Shown one piece after another: positions 12,704 to 25,224 of a stretch of 64,000 nt of DNA (the stretch's first letter is position 1; each line of letters begins with the position of its first letter). The translations under genes and the position numbers were made by a program. Source of the DNA: Macrotis lagotis (lineage: Eukaryota; Chordata; Mammalia; Peramelemorphia; Peramelidae); contig NC_133660.1 of NCBI RefSeq assembly GCF_037893015.1, positions 158,745,092 through 158,809,091 of the forward strand. The letters are read 5' to 3'. Below the pieces are notes generated by a model, which saw only the letters and a program-made list of their open reading frames with translations, was not told where the DNA came from and did not search any database.

Positions 12704-13368
12704 TGTCCATATAGAGAATTTAATGATGTATTTTTGAATTATTACAGTTTTTGCTCTGGTATAGCGGTCTCCTCAATAATTCTTATAAAAGAGTAGTTTA
12801 AAACAATTTTCTGTTAATTATTTTACAAAACTTTTTTGTCTACTAACCAATTTACAAAAAAACTTACCAAAGATGAAAAGTAAAAAATAGTTCTATGCCT
12901 TTGACATTGATATGATAAGAAGAGAGAGACTGCAGGGTATAAGTAAAGGAACTTGTCTTATGTATGAAAGACTAATGTCATATTAATATTTAATGGTTAA
13001 CATATTTTAAATGAAATAGCAAGAAGTCTCAGAACATGAAGTAAATGAAATATTTTGCCTGCTAAATATGCTTTATCTATTTAAAATATGTCAAATAAAT
13101 ATTTCAATATTTTATTGTATACACAATATTCATTCATTTTTAAATTTTTTCCACACTTTGGATCCAGGAAATAATTTTAAGAAATACAGTAAAAATTAAC
13201 AGCTATATGTTTAGAAATATTTCAAAAATAATTTCAGTGTGAATTTTTTTGTGTTAAGAAAGGCTATTATATTGTCAAGTATGTTTTTAGAAATTTACTA
13301 GTTGGGTATTCATGGTTTTGACAAGATTTATTTACATATGTGCTAAATGCTAAAATGTAATTTTTTTA
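12704..13368. other. Unassigned AT-rich noncoding sequence
   Basis: No gene or repeat family recognised. Confidence 0.45.
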
Positions 13369-13385
13369 AAAAAATGTATCCTTGA

Positions 13386-13500
13386 GGCAGGTTGGTAGCA
13401 CTGGTCCTGGAGTCAGGAATCTGAGTTCAAATTCAGTCTCAAACACTTAATAATTGCCTAGCTGTGAGACCTTGAGCAAGTCACTCTTAGCTCCATTGCC

Positions 13501-13532
<32 letters not shown>

Positions 13533-13540
13533 ATATTTTA
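13386..13540 (+). mobile_element. WSINE1-like SINE with (AAAT)n tail
   Basis: Head GGCAGGTTGGTAGCACTGGT, CCTGGAGTCAGGAATCTGAG, then CACTTAATAATTGCCTAGCT and CCTTGAGCAAGTCACTCTTA, ending in a (TAAA)n tail of about ten units. It is flanked by 16-bp direct repeats, AAAAATGTATCCTTGA at 13370-13385 and AAAAATGTATTCTTAA at 13541-13556 (two differences), with a TT/AAAA-type 5' junction. Confidence 0.88.
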
Positions 13541-13725
13541 AAAAATGTATTCTTAAAGTATACTTTCACTTCTAGGATTTATAAAAAGACTCACATTGGA
13601 TATTGTCAATAAATGATTCTTTAATGCATTAATTATATGACAAGTCCACTACATAATAATTTTGGAGATTTTAATTCAAGATTATTTATGGATTTAGAAC
13701 CAATAGAACTTTCATTTTGTAAAAT

Positions 13726-13826
13726 GCTGAACTTGAAGTTTAAAAGACTGAATTATAGTCCAACCTATGACTCAAAATGACAATGTGTCACTGGACAAAT
13801 CATTTGACTTCTTTAAATTTCATTTT
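13726..13826 (+). repeat. MIR-type SINE fragment
   Basis: GCTGAACTTGAAGTTTAAAA, ACTGAATTATAGTCCAACCT and CACTGGACAAATCATTTGAC follow MIR order, then a pyrimidine-rich block. Confidence 0.65.
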
Positions 13827-13864
13827 TTTTATTTTTCTTTTCTTTTCTTTCCTTTTTTTTTTGA

Positions 13865-14480
13865 CTTGGAGGAAGGAGGTTTTAAGGATCAGGAGGGTAA
13901 GAAAAGCCTTACATTTTAATTCATAGGTTGTTTCAAAAGTTCAAAAGTTACTATAAAAAACTCTTTAGTAAGTTAAAGAGTTCTTAAGACAATAAATTTA
14001 AGCACAGAAGAACTTTAGACTGGGGAGAACAGTATAATTAAGAAAGGAGGAAAAAGGGAAAGGGATCAGCCATGAGACACTGATTGGGCTTAGATCTAGC
14101 TGTACGATGAAGGTGGTGGTTCAGTTTGGGGATAATACTCCCCAAGAGCTGGTTGACCTCCAAAGGAGAGGAGCAAGCTGGGATACATAGTAAAGAAGTA
14201 TATAGGGGAGAGGCTATTTGGGGAATTATGCTCCCTCAGAGCAGGCTGATCTTCCGAAGGAAGTCAAGAAACTCAACTGAGTGAGCAAGCTTTTAAGAAG
14301 GACTTGGGAGCATGTAGCTCAGAGAGCAGAGATGAGGTAATTAGGTTATTTGTACAAAGACAATCCTTTCAGGCTAAGGTGACATCCCTTGTTTAGGTGC
14401 CAGAGGCTTGTTTTGTGCCTGGGGTCTGGGTCCTTCCTAGCCAGTTTGGGGCAAGGTACTTTACTAACAGTTCATTGACT
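13865..14480 (-). mobile_element. Probable LTR relic (fossil)
   Basis: Read from the minus strand this has the texture of a retroviral-type LTR: dense mixed composition unlike its AT-rich surroundings, and an internal pair of imperfect direct repeats (14124-14166 and 14217-14260, about 93 bases apart) as often seen in U3 regions. No class can be assigned by eye. It is old and broken. Confidence 0.35.
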
Positions 14481-16030
14481 TCATCTTATAACCTGGACAA
14501 TTGAAATGGTAGTGAGATCATTATTAATGGAAGGAGATATGATAGATGCAGAGGAAACAGATTAAAGAATAGTTTTTTTCTTAACATTTCCCCTACTTCA
14601 ATTTCTTCCAGGTACTTTTATATTCCTTGTGACCAGTGTATTCTTTTCTCTGAGGCCCTATTTAGATTTCTTGTAACATTCTTTTTCTTCTGGGGTTACC
14701 ATTTGGTTTTCTTTTAAGCCATAATAGTTCTTCATTATGTTCCAGGATTTTCACTTGTTTGCTAATATCCTCAACCTTGATTTCTCTATTGGAACTATAT
14801 GCTTTGGTTATTCTTTATCCATCTCATTTATGTTTGACAGGTCATACTTGGTTCTGGATATTGTGCCTAACACTAGGTTCAGGCTTCTGGGAATTTCTGT
14901 TTAAGCTCTGCTTCTTAGTGACTCAACAGAGAGAACATCCAGAAACTTTTAGAGGAAAGAAAGGAGAAGGAAAGTGGCAGGGAACCCAGGAGAGGGAAAG
15001 AGTAAACCTTTGAGTTCCAGTTATAAATTTTTTCCACAGGAATGGGCAAAGTTTCTAGCTTAGAAAGAGTAAAAGTTACAAACCTGTGAGAAATGAAAGT
15101 AATGATAATGTAATTATAAGGACTGAATGAAGCCAAGGGGTGTTCCACAAATCTTAGCAGAATCATTTATATTATTGATCCTATTTAGACTTCAATAAAT
15201 TTTAAAAAAGTTTCTGATTAAGACCAGTAATGTTTATATTGAATTTCCAATGCATCTGACTTTCCTCAAGTTATGAGGATGACTTAGCATCATTTCCTCC
15301 ATTTTTATTGTGATTTCAAATCAACAAATAACTGTTACTAATAATGCTAATACTGGATGTTTCTTTGTCTGTATGTATAACATAGTTCTGTGTCTTCAAT
15401 TAATGACTTTTCCTCACTATGAGAGATACTTGGAACAGGAACCTACCTGAATATTACTGATCTTCTCATACTTGCCTTTTGAATATGTTTTCTGTCAAGA
15501 GATAAGACTTTTTTGCTTTTGGGATCTCAATAGAGGACACCAAAATTGTACTGATGATCATCTTCAATAAGTTCCATGTTTCTCTGCTTTGTCTTGGAAA
15601 AGTTTTATTTCTTTCTAAAGATAAATACAAAATGTTGTGAATTTTTTTTTTTACCCAATCCATTACCCAGGTCAAAGCTCTAGGGGAAAAACAAAAAAGG
15701 AATCTCAGAAAAGGAATTGAACAGAAAGCAATTCAACCCTACATGTGAGTATTCAGCAGCATACTCACCTCTCTAGGTTGAGAGGAATGTAGTTAGGAGC
15801 AATGACAGGTGCTAGAATGAAAGGACCTAAATATGGTTTATTTATGTCAATTGAAAGTGAGTACAAGCAATAGACCATGAGGCAAGATTTGATATTAGTA
15901 AAGCAGAGAGATGGCACTCACCATGGGGAGGATGCACTGCCCACACTCTGAGGAATCATGACTTATGAGAAGGAAACATCTCATCTCCTACCCTAACTGG
16001 CACCCAATGAAGGAAGAAAACGCAACATTC
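14481..16030 (-). mobile_element. Possible LTR-element internal or second LTR remains (fossil)
   Basis: Adjoins the probable LTR at 13865-14480. 15770-16030 again has LTR-like texture on the minus strand, with an AATAAA-type signal. No gag, pol or env motif could be recognised in the material between. It is broken and very decayed; it may instead be several unrelated repeats. Confidence 0.22.
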
Positions 16031-16571
16031 CTCCCCCCCCCACCAGTTTTTAGTGGTAAAACAATAACAAAACCCCATTTTCTTCATGCTAATAATGATT
16101 TTAAATAAGGATAATTGAACCACTAGATCATTTATATTGAAAATAAAATCTGTTTTCTTTGTAAACATCTGAAGTATAGAAGAGTCCAAGGAAATCATTT
16201 GTACAAAAGAGAAATAATATTACATTAATCAAGTTACCACTCCTCATACTATTTGAAAATTTTATAATATTCCTGGGGCAGGAGCAATCTAAGCTTCTGT
16301 AATACGTAGTCCTTACTGATTTTTGTTTCTTCCACTTTGTAAAAAATATAAAATCAATTAAATCCAAATTTTGTATATACCTTGATTGCTTTGGCGTTTC
16401 ATCCTAGGAGAGACAAGAAGACTAGCTTCAGAACTTGGCAAAAAGCTTATTTAAGGTTTAAAAACATAATTCTCAAATGTCCCTGCTACTCCATTATCAC
16501 TCATTTTTAGTTGGTTCTACTTGAAAATACTGAATTTTAATTATTGGAGTCTAAAAATGTTGGCACAACTG

Positions 16572-16575
<4 letters not shown>

Positions 16576-16635
<60 letters not shown>
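16576..16635. repeat. (TA)n(CA)n microsatellite
   Basis: About 25 uninterrupted TA units pass into five CA units. Confidence 0.97.
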
Positions 16636-17384
16636 GAACTCTTGTCTACTAAAAGTAAAACTAAAGTAAAATTCTTATTACTTTCCTAAGATGTGTAGTC
16701 GAAATCAGGATTGGATTTTCTCATATTTTTCCCCTTGAAGAACTCAACATATCTAGGGATAGAAAAGAGGTTAATTTTGGATTTATGGGACCATAGTGAG
16801 AAATACTGTTTCCCTTTATGTTTAAATTTATTGATAATCTCATCATGTGATTAGAAAGTAATTTGAAGGACTTTCATGTTATTTGATTTTCTCCAGTGAA
16901 ACTATATTTTAAAGCTTTACTGGAAATTATAGAATTCTTTTATTGTGCACAAATAAGAAATGTTTAACAGTTTGGTTTCTATATGTTACACAAAAGGAAA
17001 TTCTGTGTGGAAGGCAATTATTTTCAAAGTCAAAAATCCTATGACTAAAAAACTAATTAATATTTTAAAAAGCTTGAAAAACTGTATCACTATATTACTA
17101 TTTTATGTCTTTTTGACTATCAAAAATTTGTTCTTTCCCCCTTTCCCCCTTCCCCTCTAAAAAGGAAAAGAAAATAATAAAAAGGTAATTCCTTTTGTCG
17201 AAGAGATAAATGAAGATGGCTTGAGCAGTCTCTTAAAGTGGAAATTCTAGGAGGACCCAATCAATCAGGATCAAATATAAACTAGCTCAATTATCACCTG
17301 TGTGTGTCTGATATATTACTTAATATGTATTATTTTACTATTATTGATATTTAAGTCATATGTATCTACTAGCCCCTAAACTCT
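16636..17384. other. Unassigned AT-rich noncoding sequence
   Basis: No gene or repeat family recognised; a chance 66-codon frame at 16960-17160 ends in a pyrimidine run. Confidence 0.45.
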
Positions 17385-17490
17385 AAAAAGGTAAAACTCA
17401 TGTCCTATTGGAATTTATTATCATAACATTACCTAGAATAGTTCTTTGAACACTTTCATAAAAGTGCAGAATGAATTGATAAGCATATTT
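17385..17490 (+). repeat. L2-type LINE 3' end fragment
   Basis: Order matches the L2 3' end: CTAAAAAGGTAAAACTCATG, ATTACCTAGAATAGTTCTTT, then a decayed 'aatgaattgat' end. Short and diverged. Confidence 0.5.
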
Positions 17491-18389
17491 ATATTGAATT
17501 TTTATCATTCCCTTTTATAATATAGGTGGATGATGAAAACATATCTCATTTATTAATAAAAATTATTAATAATAAACTTTTGAACTATTCTCTGAAACAT
17601 TGATAAACAACAAAATTAGATAAAGAAGTCGTTGTGTCCTGTCTTCTCTGGGTCAGAGCACTTTCCTAGAAGGGAAGAAAGCAACACACTCCCAGAGGCA
17701 GTCAGAAATAATGATCAAAGATTGACTGACCAGAGATCAGAAGAATATTTGTACAGAAAATGAGATCTCTCTTAGTTAATTGTTTAAATCCTGGCTTTCA
17801 ATGCTTTACTTGAACTGGTTTTCAGACATTTTCAACAATCTTACCCAAAAGATGTTTATTTAATATGAAATGACAAGGTCACTGCAAATGATGCTCATGT
17901 GGGAAGCTTGTCCACCAGCCCTATTATAACTGTGCAGTGGTCTTTAAAAGAGAGATGACAAAAAGATACTGAAGATATGTTGACAAAAGAAATTAAAATA
18001 GACAATTCTAAGGTAAGATGACAAAATACTTTAAGACAATTCAGTAGTAAAAAGTTAAAACTAATGACTGTTCAGAACAAATTAATAGTTTGACTAAGAT
18101 AGCAATATGTTTCCTAATAAAATAGAAAGATGACACTGATAGGAGTAAGCAAAATGGGGCAAAAAGTTCTATAGAAAGCAATTCTACATCTTAAGAAACT
18201 TTAACCATGGTGTTTTGGAAAAGTGTCTTAATACTTAATTTAACAAAACAAAATCCTGATTAATAAGAATAGAGAATGATTTGAATTTGGCACTTCATAT
18301 TTCCATTGATTTGGAACCAATTCATAATTTTTGCATAAATAGTCCTTTGAATAATGCAAATTTGAATACATACTACTGCTTCAAGGGAT
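17491..18389. other. Unassigned noncoding sequence
   Basis: No gene or repeat family recognised. Confidence 0.45.
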
Positions 18390-19330
18390 TCATTATTCAC
18401 ATCAAATGCTTATTATATTCCTGGCACTAGAGAAATAAAGATAAATGTCATAGCTCCTGACCTCAAATTGCTTAATATCAAACAAGAAGTATATGTTGTA
18501 TAAAAACAAGAACAAGTCAGTACCTATTAAAATGTGCCAAGTTTAGAGAACACACAAATAGAAAAAAAAAGTCTCTGCCTTAAACAAGTTCATAATTGGA
18601 TAATGAAGACAACATGCAAACAACTATGTATATAAAAAAGATAATGGCAGGACAACTTATAAATAATATCTGAGGAAAGATACTAGAATAAAATTGGACA
18701 AGGAAAGGTTTCTTGAGGATGGTTGAATTAATATATTAGTAAATGAAAGAAATACAGAGGACCCATACAAAAAAAATACTCCTCTGACATCTGTGTTCAG
18801 AGAAATCACTTAGGGGGTAGGGGGGAAGAGGAAGGAGAAGGGAGGGAGAAAGCAGAAATAAAAGGTTTCATGGCTTTGAAGGAATAAGACTATAATGTGT
18901 GGGGTAGAATGGTCTAAGCATAGTGATGAGGACTTGAAGGAGAGAGTAACATGAAATCAGGAAGCAGAGTCCAGCTGACTGAAATATAGATTACATGGAA
19001 AAGAGTGAGGAGGGAGATTGGAATGAAATTTCAGAGGGTTTTAAATGCCAGGATATAGAGTTTGTGTTTTATCATGAAAGCAACAGAGAACAATTGAAGC
19101 TTCATGAGTATAGAATCAATATGGTCAGCCCCTACACCATTGGGATGATTATTTAGTAGTTGTGTGGCTGATGCATTATAAGAGAAAGAAAATGGAGACC
19201 GGCTAGGAGCCTAGTAAAATAGTTCAAGTGAGTGGCAATTTAGAGCTTAAGCGAATAGCTTGTCATAGGTATGAAAAATATATGGGAGAAGAATCAATAG
19301 AATTTGGTTGGAGGAGAGAGAAGAATGAAT
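18390..19330 (-). repeat. L2-clade LINE remains
   Basis: The plus strand carries the reverse of the L2 3' region: TGCTTATTATATTCCTGGCA, GAAATAAAGATAAATGTCAT, AAGGAAAGGTTTCTTGAGGA, then AGGGTTTTAAATGCCAGGAT, GTTTGTGTTTTATCATGAAA and TCAATATGGTCAGCCCCTAC in the order expected for the ORF2 C-terminus read antisense. A single long, old copy with no open frame left. Confidence 0.72.
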
Positions 19331-19394
19331 TTAACCAGGAGGGTGAGAAGTGGAGAAGTTTAGAGAGGAGATAATGAAGTTCTGTTCTGTATAT

Positions 19395-19562
19395 GATTTT
19401 TAAGGCTAGAAGAGACCTTAAATCTCAATATACTTCTACTCTCCCCACATAATTTAAAGAAGAAAATACTAAGCACAGAAAGTTTAATGAGATTTCAAGG
19501 TCATACAGCCAGCCAGTCAGTAACAGAAAAAGGATGAGATACAAGATCTTCTAACATCTTAC
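19395..19562 (-). repeat. THER1/MIR-type SINE
   Basis: TTTTTAAGGCTAGAAGAGAC, ATTTCAAGGTCATACAGCCA and a decayed ACTTACC-type end, read from the minus strand. Confidence 0.7.
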
Positions 19563-19569
19563 CTTAATA

Positions 19570-19850
19570 CACAAGAGGTAGGGAAGGGTGAGAGAGAAAA
19601 AGAAATGGGGAAGGAAAAAAGGGGGGGGTGAAAAAGAGGAGGAGAAGGCAAAAGAATAAAAAGTAGAAAGGAAAAAATAAGGAAGAAATGCAAGATGAAA
19701 AAAGAATGAAGGAGAAGGGGGAAAAAGAAAAGAGAAGAAAAAGAAAGAAGAAAAGAAAAATGAGAATGAAGAGGTATAGGAGATTAAGAAGAAGAAGAGG
19801 AGGGGGAGGAACAGATAAAAGAAGGAAGAAGAAGAAAGTAAAAGATAAGG
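19570..19850. repeat. Purine-rich (GA/GAA) low-complexity block
   Basis: About 280 bases are almost wholly A and G on the plus strand, including AGGAGGAGAAGG and GAAGAAGAAGAGG units and a G8 run near 19621. The Lys/Arg-rich plus frame and Phe/Leu-rich minus frame across it are artefacts of composition. Confidence 0.9.
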
Positions 19851-19882
19851 CCCTAGTCAAATTAATTAAACTCTAATGTGAA

Positions 19883-19886
<4 letters not shown>

Positions 19887-19927
<41 letters not shown>

Positions 19928-19985
19928 TATGTATATATATATAGTATGTATATATATACATATACATACATGTATAATATATAAT
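19887..19985. repeat. (TA)n microsatellite with TATG/TACA extension
   Basis: A pure TA tract of about 16-18 units is followed by imperfect TATATG and TACATA steps. Confidence 0.95.
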
Positions 19986-21449
19986 GAATAATCTATGATT
20001 AAAAATAGATGAATAAAGAACTATGTTGAATTGTTAGTACAAAACAAGAAAAGTTTGCACCACAACCCTGCCATTTACCATCTGATTTCAAAAGGACTTT
20101 GCTATATGTAATTTTTTGCTGTTGTTATTGTTACTGTTTGTTTTTTTTAAAGATTTTAGAACAACACAGAATATGACCACGTGCTTTTCTCTAATTTAAT
20201 ACTTCAATGACATTGAGTACTATAAATAATTCAGCTTTGGAAGTCAGTCACACAGACTATTCTATAATTAACTTCTAAAATACATACTTTTACTATTTCT
20301 TTAGACAAAAAATTTAAACTTAAGATGCTATTAATGCAAACATAACTAACTTGAGATGATAACCAAAAATAGATGTTGCCTTCAAACTTTTCATTCTACT
20401 TATAAATTATAAAATTTTAAGGTCAATGATTTAAGCAGAATGTTTTAATTACAAAGGTGGACTTATCAATGTATTCAGAAATTTTATTTTAGTTTTCTAT
20501 TTATAGATATCACAATAAATAGATATCTATTTATAGATAGATATAATTTTGTGGATGTACCTAAATCAATATATACTTTAAATTTGTTTTTATCTCATTT
20601 TACCTGTGAAATCATTTATTCCAATCTATAAATTCCCATTCCTAAATGACAAAACAGTAAGAATACATATGCTAATGATTAAAAACAATTCTCAGAGAAA
20701 GAAGGTATGGTCTAAAAGAATCAGAGGGAAGAAACTAAAGATGCACGGGGGGGGGGGGTCAAGCCAGAATTAAACAGATGATCAAATCCAAAGAAGATAG
20801 TAAGAAGCAGGAATGGGAGTTCATAGAAGTAATTTGATGCCAATTAAGTCATCATGGAATCTAGGAAATAATGCTACATAGGGTAGTATTATCATATCAT
20901 CTCTGATATATAATCTAGTCCATGAGGTGATGATTCAAGACATAGCTTCCTGTTCTGAAGTAGAAATGTACTTATACTCCTTATACTCCCACATAAAGAA
21001 TTAGCTTATTTTTAGGCTTTCAAACAATATTGAGGCAGAAATCTTTCAGGGTCATTTAGTGTTCACTTAAAAAACTTTCCAATAAGGAATTCATTATTTA
21101 TTTTAAGGAAATTTTTTTGTTTTGTCATATTGATTGACAATACATTTCTTTTCAACTTTGACCCATTTTTCCTATTTCTGTTTTCTAGACAGACAAAAAA
21201 GTCTGATTTTTCTTTCAAGTAACAAATTCATAATAATTCATGAGCCAAACTCTTTTCTCCATAATATATAGTTCTCAAAAGGCATGGTTTTTAATCCTTT
21301 CTTTGGATGAACTTTACCATTCCTTGTGTAAATAAGATTGTCACCTTCATTTTTAAAAATCACTGTAATGCTATTATCTTCTGATAGGGATAATGTTATT
21401 TATCACCTAGTGAACATCTTTTATCGCATTCATCCTTCTCAAAAAGGTC
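19986..21449. other. Unassigned AT-rich noncoding sequence
   Basis: Nothing recognised beyond a run of 12 G at 20747-20758 and a TATAGATA-rich patch near 20500-20545. Confidence 0.45.
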
Positions 21450-21540
21450 AGAATTCTGGGTTTAGAATCAGAAGTCCTACATTCAAGGTGCCACTTTAGT
21501 GATTTTCAGAAAGGTCAAATGGCTATCATGGAGTTTATTT
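21450..21540 (+). repeat. MIR-type SINE head fragment
   Basis: TTCTGGGTTTAGAATCAGAA, GTCCTACATTCAAGGTGCCA and a decayed TCAGAAAGGTCAAATGGCT match the tRNA/CORE half in order. Confidence 0.6.
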
Positions 21541-21883
21541 GTATGAAATTGAATTTCTAAAGTCGGAGTTGGAGTCCTTCACTTTAATCACATCATAAAA
21601 TTCTACTGGAACAAATACATGAAAACAATTTTTTTTACTAATAAACTTTCTCTTTTTAATGTAAGAAATTTTCAACTGGCTCTCATTTTTGAATCTTTGA
21701 CAGTCTTCACCCAACTATGATGGACATCCTTTATATATTTCCTAAAATGTCAATTTTCTCCTTTTAATATGGTATCTTGGACTTCACACAGTACTATTGG
21801 TGTGGCATCGATAGGGAGGAGTTAGTGGCAGATTTCCAACATTTATTCTGATACTCTGTCTCTCCAAATGCATTTTCCTTGCC

Positions 21884-22072
21884 CTTCTTTCCTTCCTTCC
21901 TTCCTTCCTTCCTTCCTTCCTTCCTTCCTTCCTTCCTTCTTTCCTTCCTTCCCTGCTTCCTTCCTTCCCTCCCTCCTTCCTTCCTTCTTTCCTTCCTTCC
22001 TTCCTTCCTTCCTTCCTTCCTTCCTTCCTTCCTTCCTTCCTTCCTTCCTTCCTTCCTTCCTTCCTTCCTTCT
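21884..22072. repeat. (CTTC)n microsatellite
   Basis: About 190 bases of CTTC/CCTT tetranucleotide with a few interruptions near 21940-21990. It produces Pro-Ser-Phe-Leu and Lys-Glu-Gly-Arg frames up to 104 codons, which are not genes. Confidence 0.98.
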
Positions 22073-22239
22073 CATATTCCTCTTCCTCAACCATCACATT
22101 GTTGATTTATAGTGATCTTATATTGGGAAACAATAAAGTATACTACTTTGTGTCATTTCCCATAAATAAACTATTGGTTTAAAAACTTTTAAAAATACTG
22201 TAATAAACTTTGATTGCTTCAAACACAAAATCCTTTTAT

Positions 22240-22310
22240 AAGAAAGGAAAGGAGGAAAGAAAGAAGGAAGGAAGGAGGAAGGGAGGTTGAGAGAAAGGAA
22301 GGAAGTCTTG
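22240..22310. repeat. GGAA-rich low-complexity block
   Basis: GGAAGGAGGAAGGGAGG-type purine repeat between a short unassigned stretch and the LTR-like segment. Confidence 0.8.
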
Positions 22311-22840
22311 CAGTGGGTTGAGTGTTTTCCTAGACTGAGGGATGTAGTTATAAAACAAAATAGAGATTTATTGAGAAGCAGTTAAAGCACAAAGAAAGTG
22401 ATAAAGAAGGTAAAGAGAGATTAAAGAAAACCACGTGGATTGCTAATTTAATCCTGATAGTCCAATTGCCAGATCAAGTAGAAATCTGAAAGTAAAACAA
22501 AGCCTGAGCTTCCCCAGAATCTCTTTAAATTCTTTCTCAGGGTCCATAGGAAAAGGTGGTGACTTGGGAGTTGCCCAAGTCCTGCACTGGAGAGTTTGTC
22601 TTTTGGGGAGGGGTCAAGGATCCCTGATTCTGGGCAAGGTGGGTTCAAGATGTTGTTTCAGCGCCTGCATTATCTAGCTTGCTTTACTAATGAGAATTTG
22701 GGCAAGGTCAGACTGGAGGTCAAGATGGAGTGTTTTAAGAGAGTGATAAAGGAAGAGTGAAGATTTTTAACTGTGCAAACAAAAGATTCACAAAATTTGT
22801 TTCCAATCAGTTTCAATATTCCCTATGCCCATAATTCTCT
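22311..22840 (-). mobile_element. Probable solitary LTR (fossil)
   Basis: Read from the minus strand this segment has a mixed-composition body and then an AATAAA-type signal (about 22364) near its 3' end, as in the R region of an LTR. No internal retroviral sequence adjoins it, which suggests a solo LTR. The class is undetermined; it is old. Confidence 0.4.
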
Positions 22841-24795
22841 GCATCAGAAGGAAGGAAGGAGGGAAAGAGGGGAGGAGCGTAGAAAGAAAGAGTTCAGAAT
22901 TAGAATAATAAATTTTACTGTTTTAAATGCTAGCAGGTAAATCTAAACTAAACTACTAGGTTTAGGCTAACTTCTAGATTCATCGTAGCATAAATATTGT
23001 AGCAAAATCATAAATGAACCCGTGACTTTTGTAGCTTTGGAGAAACGGATAGACACTTCCATAACAAAGATTTGGAAAGCCTTAGTAAATCACCAGAACA
23101 TAATCCAGGAGAACATTATCTTTAGAACTTTAGAATGATATAGAATATACACTTGTGTATTTATACACATATGTATATGCCCAGTTATAGCTATCTCTGC
23201 AAATATGCAATCCTTTAAATCAATTAAATAGAGGTTAATAAATAGTATGATTTTTTGACTTTCAATAGATTTCACTATTATAATTTTCTACTCAAAGGAA
23301 GGTTAGCAATTAACCTTGTCTTAGATCTTTATTAGGAGGATCTATTTTTATATATTATCCATTATTTACTAATTGCAATTAATTTGATAGTAATAAATAA
23401 ATGGGATGGAATTAATCTGAAAACAAAAAGCATTTAGACAGCAGTCTATTATACTGAAGCAAAGGAAAGCTATCATTAGTGTCATATAAGCTAATGAGGA
23501 AAATAAACACTGTGGAGAAGAGTCACCTCAGAAAGGTAGCCAGAAAGAACAAGAAGGAAATAAAACAAAGAATATTGCTGAAGGAAGATAGGTCAGTACT
23601 TTGATGTTTTCATTTTGTACAGTGGTACAGATTAAACCATTTATATTTTTGCATCTTGTATGATTCTTTTCCATGACATTACATGAGCACACTATAAATG
23701 AGCTATACAACTTCTCAGAGATTCCTCTAGGTCAGTGATTCTTGAACTTCTCAAAAATATATAAGATCAAAAATATCCATAGGCCCATGCTAATGGGATC
23801 ATAGATTTTCAAGGTCAGGCAGTTAAGAGGTATGTACAATGTGTGGAGATGGGATTTTCCTTACTGTGAGGCACTAGTCATAGAAATGTCATATGGTATC
23901 AAATAGTACCTTCTATTTAGAAAATCTCTTAGTAATCTCATTAAACATTTTCTTAAACCATACCATTAATGAATTATTCTCATTATTTCCTTTTATTACC
24001 TGCTCTTGAGCATAGATATAATGGTAATTTAATTAAAATTATATTAAAAAATTTGCTGATTTGAGAATTGCATACTTATTAGTGCAAATCCAATAGTTTC
24101 TGTAAAACATATCTGTGGTTTCATATTTTGCTTTAGCAAACAAATGGCTGCATTCAGACTCATCTTGAACCCAGATAAGCAATAGGTTATATGTAAATTT
24201 ATTTTGTATTTCAGTATTTGATTTAGATAAAGAAGATATATATTTTCTGATGATCAAAATTATTTTGTAAAATATTCACATTTTAAGTCAAATTTTATTC
24301 TCTCCAACATTTTTTGACCTCCCATTGGAAAGCAAAGGAAAAAAACCTATACAAACATATATTAATGTGTATATGTGTAATGCATATAAACATGTATATG
24401 TGTATATACACAGAAGTATAACAAATTCCCATTTTGGAAATTTATTATCATTATTTTTCAAATGAAGAAACCAATACCTATGATCCAGGTTTGACTTGTC
24501 AACCATAACTATGTTAGAAGAACTAGTCCATGATGTATATAGAATAGAATTATCAAAGAAGAGAAAAATATACTGTTATATTCACAAAAAAATTGAAAAA
24601 TTTCTAACATTTCTTTCACATATTCCTCAGGCAAAAAGAGCTGTAATAGTTTCACTTGTTTGGGCATGTTTGTGTTTCATAGGTGGGAAAACAGAAATGG
24701 AGGAAGCTATTCTGGAAACTATAAAATAATATCCTTTTCACCATCATCCACATGATGTAGAAACATGACAAACTGGAAAAAATTCACAATCTATG
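22841..24795. other. Unassigned noncoding sequence
   Basis: No gene or clear repeat recognised. 22850-22880 is GGAA-rich. Chance frames of 60-77 codons occur on both strands (for example 24496-24729 plus), without recognisable motifs. Confidence 0.45.
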
Positions 24796-24799
24796 GAAT

Positions 24800-24870
24800 T
24801 AGAGAATCAGGAGTCAATTCTATATCTTCCCCTTACTCTCTGTGTAATTTTAGACAAAAGTGGGACTCAG
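24800..24870 (+). repeat. MIR-type SINE fragment
   Basis: TTAGAGAATCAGGAGTCAAT, CCTTACTCTCTGTGTAATTT and TAGACAAA follow the order of the MIR tRNA/CORE half. Confidence 0.5.
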
Positions 24871-25224
24871 ACAAGACTAAAACTGTGGATGGGATTATCC
24901 GGAAGAAATCTCTAGATCTAAATCTCAAGGGCCAAATGAGCTGCCTTCTGTTACAGTTACTTCTTATGTTGCTAAATTTGGGTGAAAGGACATAGGCAGA
25001 CCAATTTAAAAACTAAAGAAGTTGATAAAGTCTGAAAATTTCCAGATTACTTAATAATGCATAGATCTCTTTTCTTTGCTGAATTTACCTAATTTTGGGC
25101 AGATAATTTTTGGTTGTGATTTCTTAATCTGTTTAGCAAGCATGGAGATAGCTTGATGAAATGGAAAGCTACCCAGTTTCAATGTGTGACCCTGGTCAAA
25201 TCACTAAATTTTATTTTAAAATTA
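24871..25224. other. Unassigned noncoding sequence
   Basis: A short TGTGACCCTGGTCAAATCAC tag near 25184 hints at a MIR scrap; nothing else recognised. Confidence 0.4.

Noticed and set aside
15995-16012. TGGCACCCAATG resembling a retroviral tRNA primer-binding site
   Set aside because: It is in the opposite orientation to the LTR-like material next to it and is not followed by recognisable retroviral sequence; a short chance match is likely.
19564-19876. 98-codon Phe/Leu-rich minus frame and 62-codon Lys/Arg-rich plus frame
   Set aside because: Both are artefacts of the purine-rich block.
21794-22182. Frames of 77-104 codons with Pro-Ser-Phe-Leu or Lys-Glu-Gly-Arg repeats
   Set aside because: They are translations of the (CTTC)n tetranucleotide tract in all frames.
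23725-23800. CAGTGATTCTTGAACTTCTC, reminiscent of the end of a MER5-type hAT element
   Set aside because: No matching second terminal repeat or body could be found by eye.
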